From Malaya genurostris (lineage: Eukaryota; Arthropoda; Insecta; Diptera; Culicidae): a stretch of DNA of 64,000 bases. Positions within the stretch are counted from its first letter, which is position 1. Each line of letters starts with the position of its first letter. The stretch lies in NCBI RefSeq assembly GCF_030247185.1, contig NC_080570.1:6917161-6981160 (forward strand). Direction: 5' to 3'. This document shows positions 34,411-43,270 of this stretch, piece by piece. A program made the translations under genes and the position numbers. A model generated the notes under the pieces. The model was not told the DNA's origin. It worked only from the letters and a program-made list of their open reading frames with translations, and did not search any database.

Positions 34411-35720
34411 AAAAATGTTGTTTTGTGTCTTGAATTTTGAGATTTGAATTTAGAGCTTAGTTTTGAATTTCGAGTATTGAGTTTTGAGTCATCAGTTCTG
34501 AGTTATGAGCTTTGAGTGTTGATTTTTGAGTCTTGGGTTCTGAGTTTTTTAATAAGTTTCGAGTTGGAAGTTTTGACCTTTTATATTGAGTTTTGTGTTA
34601 GGGGAGACCGGGGCTATGCCGGACACATTTTGGAAATTGAAAAAAGCATTCATTCCTAGAAGAGTTTTACTCAATTTATCTATACCGTTGTGTAGCTTTA
34701 ACATTCAATTACAATGTCCAATTTGTGACATGGAAAACATGCATTAGGTTTATCAAGTGATAAGAATTGAATCCTGAGCGAGTTTCATGTTGAGTCTTGA
34801 GTGGAATTTTGTATTTTGAGTTTTGAGTCTCTAGCTTTGAGAAGTCTGAAGTGCTGAAGTTAGGTTTGGAGTATGGAATCTGTTAATTCAAGACTTCGAG
34901 TCATCAGTTTTGGGTTTTGACCTTTGAGTGTTGGCTTTTGAGTATTTGATTAAGTTTCGAGTTTTTAGCTGCGTTTTGAAATTTTAATATTGAATTTTGA
35001 GTTTCAAGTTTCACACAAAAAGTGAAAAACAAATACAGTTTAAGAGTCTCCAACTTTGAGACAAATACAAATTGAGTTTTGAGTCTCCAGCTTTGAGACT
35101 TAAGACTTAAGAATTTAGAATCTATGAATTCAAGGTTACGAGTTTTGAGTTAAGTGTTATGAGTCATTAGTCATTTGCAATGAGTAATGAGTAATGTGAA
35201 ATGAGTCATGAGTAACGAGTAATAAGTAATGAGTAATAAGTGATGAATAATGAGTAATGAGCTATTTATTATGAGTAATGAGTGATGAGTAATGAAGAAA
35301 GAGAAATGAGTAATACGCTATGCATAATGAGTAATGAGTTCCAGGATGTAAGCATAATTTAGTCATTCCAGTATGTAATGAGTAATGAGTAATGAGTGAT
35401 GAGTAATGAATAATAAGTGATGAGCTATGCATTATGAGTAATGAGTAATGAGTAATTACAGAATATAACCATCATTTGAGTCATTTAATGATGTGATGAG
35501 TAATGAGAAATGTTATGTTTTGTGTCTTGAATTTTAAAATTTTAGTTTCGAGTTTGAAGCTTAGTTTTCAATTTTGACTATTGAGTTTTGAGTCATCAGT
35601 TGTGACGTTTGAGTGTTGACTTTTGAGTCTTGAGTTTTTGATAAAGTTCCCAGTTTTTAGCTGTGTTTTGAATTTTTAATATTGAATGTTGAGTTTAAAG
35701 TTTCACACAAAGGTGAAGAA
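34411..35720. repeat. Degenerate 'TTTTGAG' and 'GAGTAAT' heptamer satellites
   Basis: 'gagttttgagtcatcag' style sequence (34430-35120, 35520-35700) encloses a (GAGTAAT)n block at about 35165-35510. At 34600-34630 there is 'gaccggggctatgccggaca', whose inverted relative lies at about 45210-45230. Confidence 0.85.
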
Positions 35721-36280
35721 CAGTAAGGCGCCAAATCTTAAGATAACATAATGACCGCAAAAGAAATGAAATCGTGCTCGAATGGATTGTCTGTTGGTTT
35801 CAATATTGCGTGAGACACTGTCCTGCTCACTGGGAGTAGTAGGTTATTTTGAAACTTCACACCCTGCTGTACCAAACAATTAATGTTGAAATTGACTTTA
35901 GACACTTTGTTGAAGACTATTTGATTGTTTCGCTTTATGTAATCAACGTTTTGATTAAATTTTCAGTGAATCTAGTTTTATCATGTGATAAGAAGTAAAG
36001 TTGAAATATAGACATGAACATTTCGGTATGTTTCAAAAATCGGTTAAAAATTTCAAGTCGAAAATTTTGTTTTTCGATTGAGACTCACTTTTTTGTCTGG
36101 ATTAGACCCGCACAGACAATTTATTTTCGAGACGCAATAAAAATGTTATTTTCCACGTAGTCGAAAGCACTCAATAATCACTGGATTCAGCACGAAATAA
36201 ACATTTGAAAGCACTCATCAGACCGTCATTACAATGCATAGAAATGTAATATGCCCTAAAAAATAAGAAAATTAATAAAA
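35721..36280. other. AT-rich sequence left of the TIR element
   Basis: No gene or known repeat recognised. Confidence 0.35.
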
Positions 36281-36414
36281 AAAAGGCGGGTGAGTAATGT
36301 CAGAGACATAACTGGATGTCGTTAATACGAAAAAACTGACACGCTCCCATCACTTTTCCGAATATCAGTTAGTTGATTGATTGTATGAATTGTGCAAGCT
36401 TTACTCTTTTTCAC
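36281..36414 (+). repeat. Left terminal inverted repeat
   Basis: 'ggcgggtgagtaatgtcaga', 'gacataactggatgtcgtta' and '...tgtatgaattgtgc...tctttttcac' are the inverse of 41350-41472. Confidence 0.85.
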
Positions 36415-36679
36415 TAATAGAATTTGAAGCGATACACCTACATTAAAGTACAGATTAGTTACATTAAACAGCTACTATTCTACAACTATATATTCCAAAC
36501 TTGAAACAATTCCTTTTTAATTTGCTAATATAGGAAGCTAGGTACGACAAATTTGTAGTTTATTTTTATTGAAGCTATGAAGTTCGAAGATATCTGATTC
36601 TTCTCGAAATTTCAGTACGAGACAATTGCAATGGCCTGGTCTGAAATGTATCTACGATCTTCGGTATGCAAGAGTGATT

Positions 36680-36716
36680 CTAATAATAATAATGATAGTA
36701 ATAATAATAATACAGA
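36680..36716. repeat. Short (TAA)n and conserved flank
   Basis: With 36487-36680 ('gctaatataggaagctagg', 'gagacaattgcaatgg') this is homologous to the longer (TAA)n shoulders at 42275-42528, 47707-47940, 56949-57195 and 62038-62284. Confidence 0.75.
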
Positions 36717-36725
36717 TTAACCTGT

Positions 36726-36860
36726 ATATATGGCAACCCTGTTTCGCATGGCATATTTTCACACGACCCCATACTAGTATAAAGATGTGTTCAACATCAT
36801 CACTTTCGCTTTCGCATTGCCGTTCGTAATTGAATGTGTTAGTGACGGTACAAATCTGTT
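36726..36860. repeat. Histone 3'-flank, copy 1 of a local duplication
   Basis: 'ctagtataaagatgtgttca', 'tcactttcgctttcgcattg' and 'gtgttagtgacggt' recur at about 37550-37665. In each case the sequence lies just beyond the truncated H2B 5' coding fragment (minus strand), so the H2B relic and its flank were duplicated together. Confidence 0.85.
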
Positions 36861-36883
36861 TTTCTACCTGTTTTCGGAGCCAT
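36839..36883 (-). pseudogene. Histone H2B 5' fragment, copy 1
   Basis: On the minus strand, 'acgatggctccgaaaacagg' encodes MAPKTGRK, the H2B N-terminus, then runs into non-histone sequence and a stop after 14 codons. The 5' UTR 'cgagacaccgtcag' is shared with copy 2 at 37791. A TATA/Inr pair lies 50-80 bp upstream (36931-36964). It faces away from H2A at 37044, reproducing the divergent H2A-H2B gene pair seen in animal replication-dependent histone clusters. The histone fold is absent, so it is a relic. Confidence 0.72.
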
Positions 36884-36925
36884 CGTTCTGACGGTGTCTC
36901 GTACGTACAGAGTAGCTGCTTTAAC

Positions 36926-36964
36926 TTAAATGACGCTATTTCTCACATCATATTTCCTTTTATA
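36926..36964 (-). promoter_or_regulatory. H2B copy 1 core promoter
   Basis: Minus strand TATAAAAGG begins at 36964 and TCATTT has its A at 36931, giving TATA at -33. No DPE match at +28. Confidence 0.65.
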
Positions 36965-37043
36965 CGTGCTAGTGGTAGCACGGTAGGACGTCCCCTTTGT
37001 TAGAATTTCTTTCCTATACGCAGAACGGGAAACAGTGAAACGA

Positions 37044-37079
37044 TATAAAAGAGAGAGTTAGCAGAGCGGCAGCCAGTAA
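37044..37079 (+). promoter_or_regulatory. H2A core promoter
   Basis: TATAAAAG starts at 37044, and a CCAGTA initiator-like site has its A at 37075, placing TATA at -31. It is divergent from the H2B copy 1 promoter, with the TATA boxes 80 bp apart. Confidence 0.65.
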
Positions 37080-37084
37080 TACTG

Positions 37085-37366
37085 AATGGGTCGTCGAGCT
37101 GCTAGCAGCATGTTGTGGAGGAACAATTAAGGGCAAGGTAAAGTCCCGCTCAAACCGTGCTGGTCTGAAGTGCCCAGTTGGCGGCAGAATCCATCGTTTG
37201 CCTCGGAAGGGGAACTACGCCGAGCGTGTCAGTGCTGGTGCATCGGTCTATCTGGCGGCAGTGATGGAGTACTTGGTTGCCGAAGTGTTGGAGTTGACCG
37301 GTAACGCTGCCCATGACAACGAAAACGAAAATCATCCCTCGCCATCTGCAGCTGGCCATCCGTTGA
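37085..37366 (+). pseudogene. Histone H2A pseudogene, frameshifted and C-terminally deleted
   Basis: Replication-dependent core histone H2A, a nucleosome component, here decayed. After ATG at 37085 an insertion breaks the frame. From 37117 the H2A sequence is clear: KGKVKSRSNRAGL, RIHRLPRKGNYAERV, VYLAAVMEYLVAEVLELTGN and AA, covering about residues 10-75. There is one extra Gly codon in PVGGRIHR. A 1-bp insertion near 37319 shifts the frame; read in the shifted frame the sequence continues KTKIIPRHLQLAIR and meets TGA at 37364-37366. The remaining third of H2A is deleted, joining directly to the 3' stem-loop at 37373. Canonical H2A rather than H2A.Z, judging by SRSNRAGL and RKGNYAERV. Confidence 0.9.
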
Positions 37367-37372
37367 AAACCC

Positions 37373-37388
37373 CGTCCTTTTCAGGATG
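37373..37388 (+). terminator. Histone 3'-end stem-loop (H2A), slightly degraded
   Basis: CGTCCT-TTTC-AGGATG forms a 6-bp stem (one G:U) with a UUUC loop and is followed by ACCACA, the classic replication-dependent histone mRNA 3' end. A purine-rich 'gataaagaaat' about 15 nt downstream resembles the U7 snRNA-binding histone downstream element. Confidence 0.8.
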
Positions 37389-37549
37389 ACCACATCACTG
37401 TGATAAAGAAATATTTAGAATTGCTTTAAGTTTAGCCAGTTCTGATACGCCTGGAAAGTAGAATGCGCAAATCAAGTGGAAACATTTGTTCTAACAATTT
37501 TTGTTTTCGGCCGCATACTAAAGTAATCGCGACAAAAATACATATTGAT

Positions 37550-37672
37550 CTGTGGCAAATCTGTTTCGCACGACATATTTGTAAACTAGTATAAAGATGT
37601 GTTCAAAATCATCACTTTCGCTTTCGCATTGCCGTTCGTAATTCAATGTGTTAGTGACGGTGCAAATTATTT
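37550..37672. repeat. Histone 3'-flank, copy 2 of the local duplication
   Basis: It matches 36726-36860 ('actagtataaagatgtgttc', 'cgcattgccgttcgtaatt') with about ten differences. Confidence 0.85.
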
Positions 37673-37729
37673 TAACTCCCATCTTGATGAATCTTTTGGT
37701 AGGAAATATTGAGATCTGAGATGGTTCTC

Positions 37730-37791
37730 GTGTGTGTCTTGTTTCGGCAATGGGCCTTGCTGGACTTTTTGGCTGCCTTTTTCGGTGTCAT
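37730..37791 (-). pseudogene. Histone H2B 5' fragment, copy 2
   Basis: On the minus strand from ATG 37791, MTPKKAAKKSSKAHCRNKT aligns with the basic H2B tail (MAPK...KAAKKSGKAQK...). Identity is lost soon after. The 5' UTR 'cgagacaccgtcagcaca' is shared with copy 1. Upstream lie a TATA/Inr/DPE promoter (37862-37925) and a CCAAT box (ccagCCAATcag, rc of about 37964-37975), an arrangement known from histone promoters. No histone fold remains. The plus-strand open frame over the same bases is antisense. Confidence 0.7.
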
Positions 37792-37861
37792 TGTGCTGAC
37801 GGTGTCTCGTGCATTCATATCGGGAAACAATGAGACGACAGGTCCTCGATGTTGCTGTCGT

Positions 37862-37925
37862 GTGTCTTGTTTCGGGAAGAATTGCTCAGCAAATGATAGG
37901 AAAAGTGAACCATTCAACTTTTATA
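37862..37925 (-). promoter_or_regulatory. H2B copy 2 TATA-Inr-DPE promoter
   Basis: Minus strand: TATAAAAG first T at 37925, TCATTT with A at 37894 (TATA at -31), and AGACA at 37867-37863, i.e. +28 to +32, matching the DPE consensus RGWYV. Confidence 0.75.
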
Positions 37926-37997
37926 TGGATGCTCTTGTATAGATACAGACATCTCGCGTTCTGATTGGCTGGTGCTGTCATGGGATAAATCAAACAG

Positions 37998-38025
37998 GTT
38001 TTTCAATAGTGTACTATTGAAAAAC
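37998..38025. repeat. 13-bp perfect hairpin
   Basis: gtttttcaatagt / actattgaaaaac with a 2-nt loop. It lies upstream of H2B copy 2. Possibly the remnant of a small MITE or a cruciform-prone site. Confidence 0.9.
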
Positions 38026-38254
38026 TTCAATATTGTTGTGATACACGTTCAAGTTGAAGATTTTCGATTCTAATGGTAGTTAGATTATATAAATCCTTCT
38101 ACAGATCACTGAGCTATGAGCTTTCAAAATACGAGAAAGGCAAACGCGCCATATGAATTATCCTCTTTGATACTCGTTTATACCAAACATTTCAGAAAAG
38201 TTTCATTGTGAACTATTTAAGAATATGTCACACAACTGAAAGTTTTATCATAAA

Positions 38255-38404
38255 ATTGTGATCATATTTCCGATGGCATGTAGCAAGAATTATGTTGATT
38301 CGTTAGATATAACAGGAGATATTCACGATCAAAAACTTATCACTCTCTCAGAGGGTAAATTTTGAAAAGGCGCCCCATAGTAAAGTAAGTCGTATTCACG
38401 ACAA
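38255..38404. repeat. Conserved upstream 'shoulder' (gagatattcac...ggcgcccc...cacgac)
   Basis: 'aagaattatgttg', 'ggagatattcacgatca' and 'ggcgccccatagtaaagtaa' followed by 'gtcgtattcacgac' occur here and at about 42070-42203, 44925-45056, 59936-60063 (same strand) and 45728-45860, 48030-48160, 50419-50550 (inverted). It always lies a few hundred bases upstream of a TATA promoter pointing away from it, whether histone or not. Its end joins A-runs of different sequences. Confidence 0.85.
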
Positions 38405-38411
38405 AAAAAAA

Positions 38412-41349
38412 CAACGGTGGAGAGCATTGCACAATATCAGCCGTTCTAATTGCTCTAAAAGTTTTCTAAAGAACTATTAGGATTTGTTGTTCGCAAATCG
38501 TAGGGAAATATCCTCAGTTTACTGCAAATCAAGAACAGTTTGCTTAGATTTGTGCACTTTTCGCTGTGTGAAATTCACAGTAATCGAGATCAAGTGAAGC
38601 CTTTTTTTGCAAAAAATGTTTTAGAGTTTAATGTCGTAGAGAATTACGCAATTTGACTCTTCTGAATGCTGGAAACGAATCCCTACAGCATATTGATAGT
38701 TTCTTTCAATAAATTATGCAAATCCGAAATGAAATAATCGACAATAAAATTCTGTATGCGGCTAATTTTATAGCCGTTAGGACCGCCCATTAGTGAAAAA
38801 GCTACAAACGAAATCACATAAAAGGAAATCTCTTAACAAAAATTCAATCAGTTTGGATTCAATCGCCACTGCGAGCAGAGGTGTTTTGTGTCGTCTGCAC
38901 GCTTTCGACAAGAGCGATTACGTCACAGCTGCCAGTCATTAGCATTGGGAAAAAAAACAACGGTGGAGAGCATTGCACAATATCAGCCGTTCTAATGGCT
39001 CTAAAAGTTTTCTAAAGAACTATTAGGATTTGTTGTTCGCAAATCGTAGGGAAATATCCTCAGTTTACTGCAAATCAAGAACATTTTGCTTAGATTTGTG
39101 CACTTTCCGCTGTGTGAAATTCATAGTAATCGAGATCAAGTGAAGCCTTTTTTTGCGAAAAATGTTCCAGAGTTTAATGTCGTAGAGAATTACGCAATTT
39201 GACTCTTCTGAATGCTGGAAACGAATCCCTACAGCATATTGATAGTTTCTTTCAATAAAATATGCAAATCCGAAATGAAATAATCGACATTAAAATTCTG
39301 TATGCGGCTATTTTTATAGCCGTTAGGACCGCCCATTAGTGAAAAAGCTACAAACGAAATCACATAAAAGGAAATCTCTTAACAAAAATTCAATCAGTTT
39401 GGATTCAATCGCCACTGCGAGCAGAGGTGTTTTGTGTCGTCTGCACGCTTTCGACAAGAGCGATTACGTCACAGCTGCCAGTCATTAGCATTGGGAAAAA
39501 AAACAACGGTGGAGAGCATTGCACAATATCAGCCGTTCTAATGGCTCTAAAAGTTTTCTAAAGAACTATTAGGATTTGTTGTTCGCAAATCGTAGGGAAA
39601 TATCCTCAGTTTACTGCAAATCAAGAACATTTTGCTTAGATTTGTGCACTTTTCGCTGTGTGAAATTCATAGTAATCGAGATCAAGTGAAGCCTTTTTTT
39701 GCGAAAAATGTTCCAGAGTTTAATGTCGTAGAGAATTACGCAATTTGACTCTTCTGAATGCTGGAAACGAATCCCTACAGCATATTGATAGTTTCTTTCA
39801 ATAAAATATGCAAATCCGAAATGAAATAATCGACATTAAAATTCTGTATGCGGCTATTTTTATAGCCGTTAGGACCGCCCATTAGTGAAAAAGCTACAAA
39901 CGAAATCACATAAAAGGAAATCTCTTAACAAAAATTCAATCAGTTTGGATTCAATCGCCACTGCGAGCAGAGGTGTTTTGTGTCGTCTGCACGCTTTCGA
40001 CAAGAGCGATTACGTCACAGCTGCCAGTCATTAGCATTGGGAAAAAAAACAACGGTGGAGAGCATTGCACAATATCAGCCGTTCTAATGGCTCTAAAAGT
40101 TTTCTAAAGAACTATTAGGATTTGTTGTTCGCAAATCGTAGGGAAATATCCTCAGTTTACTGCAAATCAAGAACAGTTTGCTTAGATTTGTGCACTTTTC
40201 GCTGTGTGAAATTCACAGTAATCGAGATCAAGTGAAGCCTTTTTTGCAAAAAATGTTTTAGAGTTTAATGTCGTAGAGAATTACGCAATTTGACTCTTCT
40301 GTATGCTGGAAACGAATCCCTACAGCATATTGATAGTTTCTTTCAATAAATTATGCAAATCCGAAATGAAATAATCGACAATAAAATTCTGTATGCGGCT
40401 AATTTTATAGCCGTTAGGACCACCCATTAGTGAAAAAGCTACAAACGAAATCACATAAAAGGAAATCTCTTAACAAAAATTCAATCAGTTTGGATTCAAT
40501 CGCCACTGCGAGCAGAGGTGTTTTGTGTCGTCTGCACGCTTTCGACAAGAGCGATTACGTCACAGCTGCCAGTCATTAGCATTGGGGAAAAAACAACGGT
40601 GGAGAGCATTGCACAATATCAGCCGTTCTAATGGCTCTAAAAGTTTTCTAAAGAACTATTAGGATTTGTTGTTCGCAAATCGTAGGGAAATATCCTCAGT
40701 TTACTGCAAATCAAGAACAGTTTGCTTAGATTTGTGCACTTTTCGCTGTGTGAAATTCACAGTAATCGAGATCAAGTGAAGCCTTTTTTTGCGAAAAATG
40801 TTCCAGAGTTTAATGTCGTAGAGAATTACGCAATTTGACTCTTCTGAATGCTGGAAACGAATCCCTACAGCATATTGATAGTTTCTTTCAATAAAATATG
40901 CAAATCCGAAATGAAATAATCGACATTAAAATTCTGTATGCGGCTATTTTTATAGCCGTTAGGACCGCCCATTAATGAAAAAGCTACAAACGAAATCAGG
41001 TAGAAACAAGCCTCTCAACAAAACTTAAATCAGTTTGGATTGTATCGCCACTGCGAGCAGATGTGTTTTGTGTCGTCTGCACGCTTTCGACAAGAGCGAT
41101 TACGTCACAGCTGCCAGTCATTAGCATTGGGAAAAAAACATCGGTGGAGAGCATTGCACAATATCAGCCGTTCTAATGGCTCTAAAAGTTTTCTAAAGAA
41201 CTATTAGGATTTGTTGTTTGCAAATCGTAGGGAAATATCCTCAGTTTACTGCAAATCAAGAATAGTTTGCTTAGATTTGTGCACTTTTCGCTGTGTGAAA
41301 TTCACAGTAATCGAGATCAAGTGAAGCTTTCTTTGTTTTTGCGAAAAAT
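38412..41349. repeat. 545-bp tandem array 1 (six units, types A-B-B-C-D-E)
   Basis: Units start 'caacggtggagagcattgc' at 38412, 38958, 39504, 40050, 40594 and 41139 (last truncated, starts 'catcggtgg'); spacings are 546, 546, 546, 544 and 545. Types are set by linked differences: A 'gcaaaaaatgttttagag'/'ggctaatttt'; B 'gcgaaaaatgttccagag'/'ggctattttt'; C like A but 'ctgtatgctgg' and 'accaccc'; D has 'gaaatcaggtagaaacaag'. Each unit holds a CGGCTA...TAGCCG hairpin, ATGCAAAT, and TTACGTCA next to CAGCTG. No ORF is conserved. Confidence 0.97.
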
Positions 41350-41472
41350 GTGAAAAAGGGGAATGCGTGCATAATTCATACAATTGATATTCGGAAGTGT
41401 TAAGGAGCATGTCAGTTGTTTTCGTATTCACGACATCCAGTTATGTCTCTGACATTACCCACCCGCCTTTTT
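41350..41472 (-). repeat. Right terminal inverted repeat
   Basis: 'gtgaaaaaggggaatgcgtg' to 'gacattacccacccgccttt', the inverse of 36281-36414. Near-identical copies are at 56825-56947 and 61914-62036, but the flank beyond differs: 'ttccaatgc' here, 'aatatactaat' there. Confidence 0.88.
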
Positions 41473-41745
41473 CCAATGCTAATGACTGGCAGCTGTGACG
41501 TAATCGCTCTTGTCGAAAGCGTGCAGACGACACAAAACACCTCTGCTCGCAGTGGCGATTGAATCCAAACTGATTGAATTTTTGTTAAGAGATTTCCTTT
41601 TATGTGATTTCGTTTGTAGCTTTTTCACTAATGGGCGGTCCTAACGGCTATAAAATTAGCCGCATACAGAATTTTATTGTCGATTATTTCATTTCGGATT
41701 TGCATAATTTATTGAAAGAAATTATCAATATGCTGTAGGGATTCT
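41466..41745 (-). repeat. Inverted half-unit of the 545-bp repeat
   Basis: Reverse complement of the second half of a type-A unit ('ccaatgctaatgactggcag' ...). It is fused at 'gaatgct' to the promoter-hairpin segment. Confidence 0.92.
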
Positions 41746-41761
41746 GTTCTAGCATTCACAA

Positions 41762-41790
41762 GGACCAAATTGAGGAACTCAATTTGGTCC
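41762..41790. repeat. 13-bp perfect hairpin downstream of promoter P1
   Basis: ggaccaaattgag / ctcaatttggtcc with a 3-nt loop, in the predicted transcript about 65 nt from the start site. Copies at 48439-48467 and 50828-50856. Confidence 0.93.
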
Positions 41791-41821
41791 GTCGCTGCTG
41801 GTTGATGATTCCACTCCCACG

Positions 41822-41886
41822 ACGTCTGCTTCCATCGAACGCACGAAAAGAAATGATCGATTTTTGACCACGGTTCCCCTTTTATA
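41822..41886 (-). promoter_or_regulatory. Promoter P1: TATA-Inr-DPE
   Basis: Minus strand: TATAAAAG first T at 41886, TCATTT with A at 41854 (TATA at -32), and AGACG at 41827-41823 (+28 to +32) followed by T. All three arthropod core-promoter motifs match consensus at canonical spacing. The first ATG of the transcript (about +20) opens only an 18-codon frame, MEADVVG..., ending at the hairpin. Confidence 0.72.
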
Positions 41887-42417
41887 CGCATTCAGTTGAA
41901 GATATGTGCCTGACTACCTCAAAATCGTCGTCCTTGCGCGAAAAACCCAAGCGAAAGTAAGGTGTTTTCCGCGTTGTTTTCAAATTTTAAGAAAACTTAA
42001 TTTTTGAGTTGTTTGTGGTTATCGCACACTGATCAAAATATTATCCTGAATTCCTGATCATATTTTTGATGAAATGGTGAAAGAATTATGTTGCTACCAT
42101 TAATACAAGTCGAGATATTCACGATTAAGTTCTGCCCATTCTTCCATATGGCTAATTTCGAAAAGGCGCCCCATAGTAAAGTAAGTCGTATTCACGACAA
42201 AACCATTCATACATTTCATTCTCGGCAGCTAGTAATGGAATGCAAAACTATATATTCTAAGCGTAAAACAATTCATTTTTAATATACTAATATAGGCTGG
42301 GTACAACAAATTTCTGAAGTAATTTCAATGAAAACTTTCAAGTACGAAGATTTCATTAAGAGACAATTGCAATGGTCCGTTTTGAAATGTGTACTTCCGT
42401 TGTGCAATTATAATTTT

Positions 42418-42434
42418 GATAATAATGATAATAA

Positions 42435-42471
<37 letters not shown>

Positions 42472-42528
42472 TAATAATAATAATAATAATAAATAATAAT
42501 AATAATAATTATAATAATAATAATAATC
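42418..42528. repeat. (TAA)n microsatellite
   Basis: Imperfect TAA/ATA tract. Copies at 47707-47816 (inverted), 57085-57195 and 62174-62284. Confidence 0.97.
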
Positions 42529-42811
42529 ATACTAATCGTAATGAACAAATTACTAAATGACATTAAAAGTTTTGAAGTAATAAAATCAATCATATGAAAT
42601 ATCGATTATTCAGCGCGCATTAAGGTTAATCAACAGGATGTAAGATTATTGGAAAATATCAAGAACCGTTATTCTGCTATCCGTAATATTATCACTAGAA
42701 CTTCGAACGAATATTATTGATATTTCTAAAAACGCTGTCTAAATCCAGGGTAGCTTGGATCCGATCGGAAAATCAATACGTCACTATTCAGAATAAGTGA
42801 TAATAACATAC

Positions 42812-43022
42812 CTGACCGGATTCCATTCGAGTGCTCATCTTGTACTCCACTCGGTTGCGAACTCAACGAACCACCTCCATCACTCGGCTCTGCTACTGTC
42901 TGCTCAACGCGTCTCAACAGCCGACTCGGCTCTCCTTCTGCGAGTTCTGTTGAAGCCTCCTGCTTCTTCCGCTTGCGGTAGCAAGCTTTGTATTTCGCCT
43001 GGAGATGCCTCGATCGCGCCAT
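42812..43022 (-). CDS. Candidate first exon, basic N-terminus, copy a
   Basis: Minus strand ATG at 43022 opens 70 codons ending at CAG|GTATGT, a good splice donor (phase 1). The start is highly basic (MARSRHLQAKYKACYRKRKK, a likely nuclear-localisation signal), then acidic and Ser/Gly-rich (STELAEGEPS, PSDGGGSLSS). A TATATAAAA lies about 34 nt before a TCATTT site, leaving a ~36-nt 5' UTR. The exon is preserved with an open frame in four copies in the window. A longer frame starting upstream would need a non-ATG start and was not used. No acceptor or second exon is evident before the (TAA)n tract. Not recognised; it could be a cargo gene or a transposon-encoded protein. Confidence 0.5.
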
Positions 43023-43094
43023 AATCGATACGTTGACAACGACAGCCAAATTCGAAATGAATGGCTTCTGAGTCGGTGCTATGCATTTTATATA
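43020..43094 (-). promoter_or_regulatory. TATA promoter of the basic-N-terminus exon
   Basis: Minus strand TATATAAAA (from 43094) and TCATTT with A at 43058; spacing of 34 from TATAAAA is slightly long and no DPE match is seen. Conserved in the other copies (about 47141-47215, 58031-58105, 63120-63194). Confidence 0.5.
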
Positions 43095-43270
43095 GCAAAT
43101 CAGAAGGAAGTTCTACAAACTGCAACCAATTTAAAAATGGGTTGTATAGAGTACAGAAAAGTAAAATTTCGCATAATTCTTTGGGAGTATTATTATGGTT
43201 CTAAAAAGAACCGATTTGAAGAATTCTGAAATTAGGAACTGGATCTGAGTTCAAGAATTAAATTCAGAAA

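Larger units (their letters stand above)
36281..41472. mobile_element. TIR-bounded composite element carrying histone remnants and a 545-bp array
   Basis: The left terminal repeat (36281-36414: aaaaggcgggtgagtaatgt...) and right one (41350-41472, ending ...cattacccacccgccttttt) are inverted over ~125 bp. Between them, in order, lie an AT-rich shoulder with (TAA)n (36487-36715), H2B(-)/H2A(+)/H2B(-) relics (36726-37945), an upstream shoulder (38255-38404) and six 545-bp units (38412-41349). Other blocks in the window share the shoulders, array and right end but carry different cargo. No transposase is present. The TSD cannot be read because the right flank is itself a rearrangement junction. 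It may be a transposon or a decayed amplified gene unit. Confidence 0.55.

Noticed and set aside
37709..37942. Plus-strand 77-codon ORF with a hydrophobic stretch
   Set aside because: Antisense to the H2B fragment and its promoter. The minus strand carries the recognisable H2B start and TATA/Inr/DPE.
38412..41349. 545-bp unit as a histone, snRNA or 5S gene repeat
   Set aside because: I looked for histone stem-loop, Sm site and pol III boxes. 'agccgttctaatggct' forms only a weak stem that does not fit the histone consensus, and no coding frame persists.
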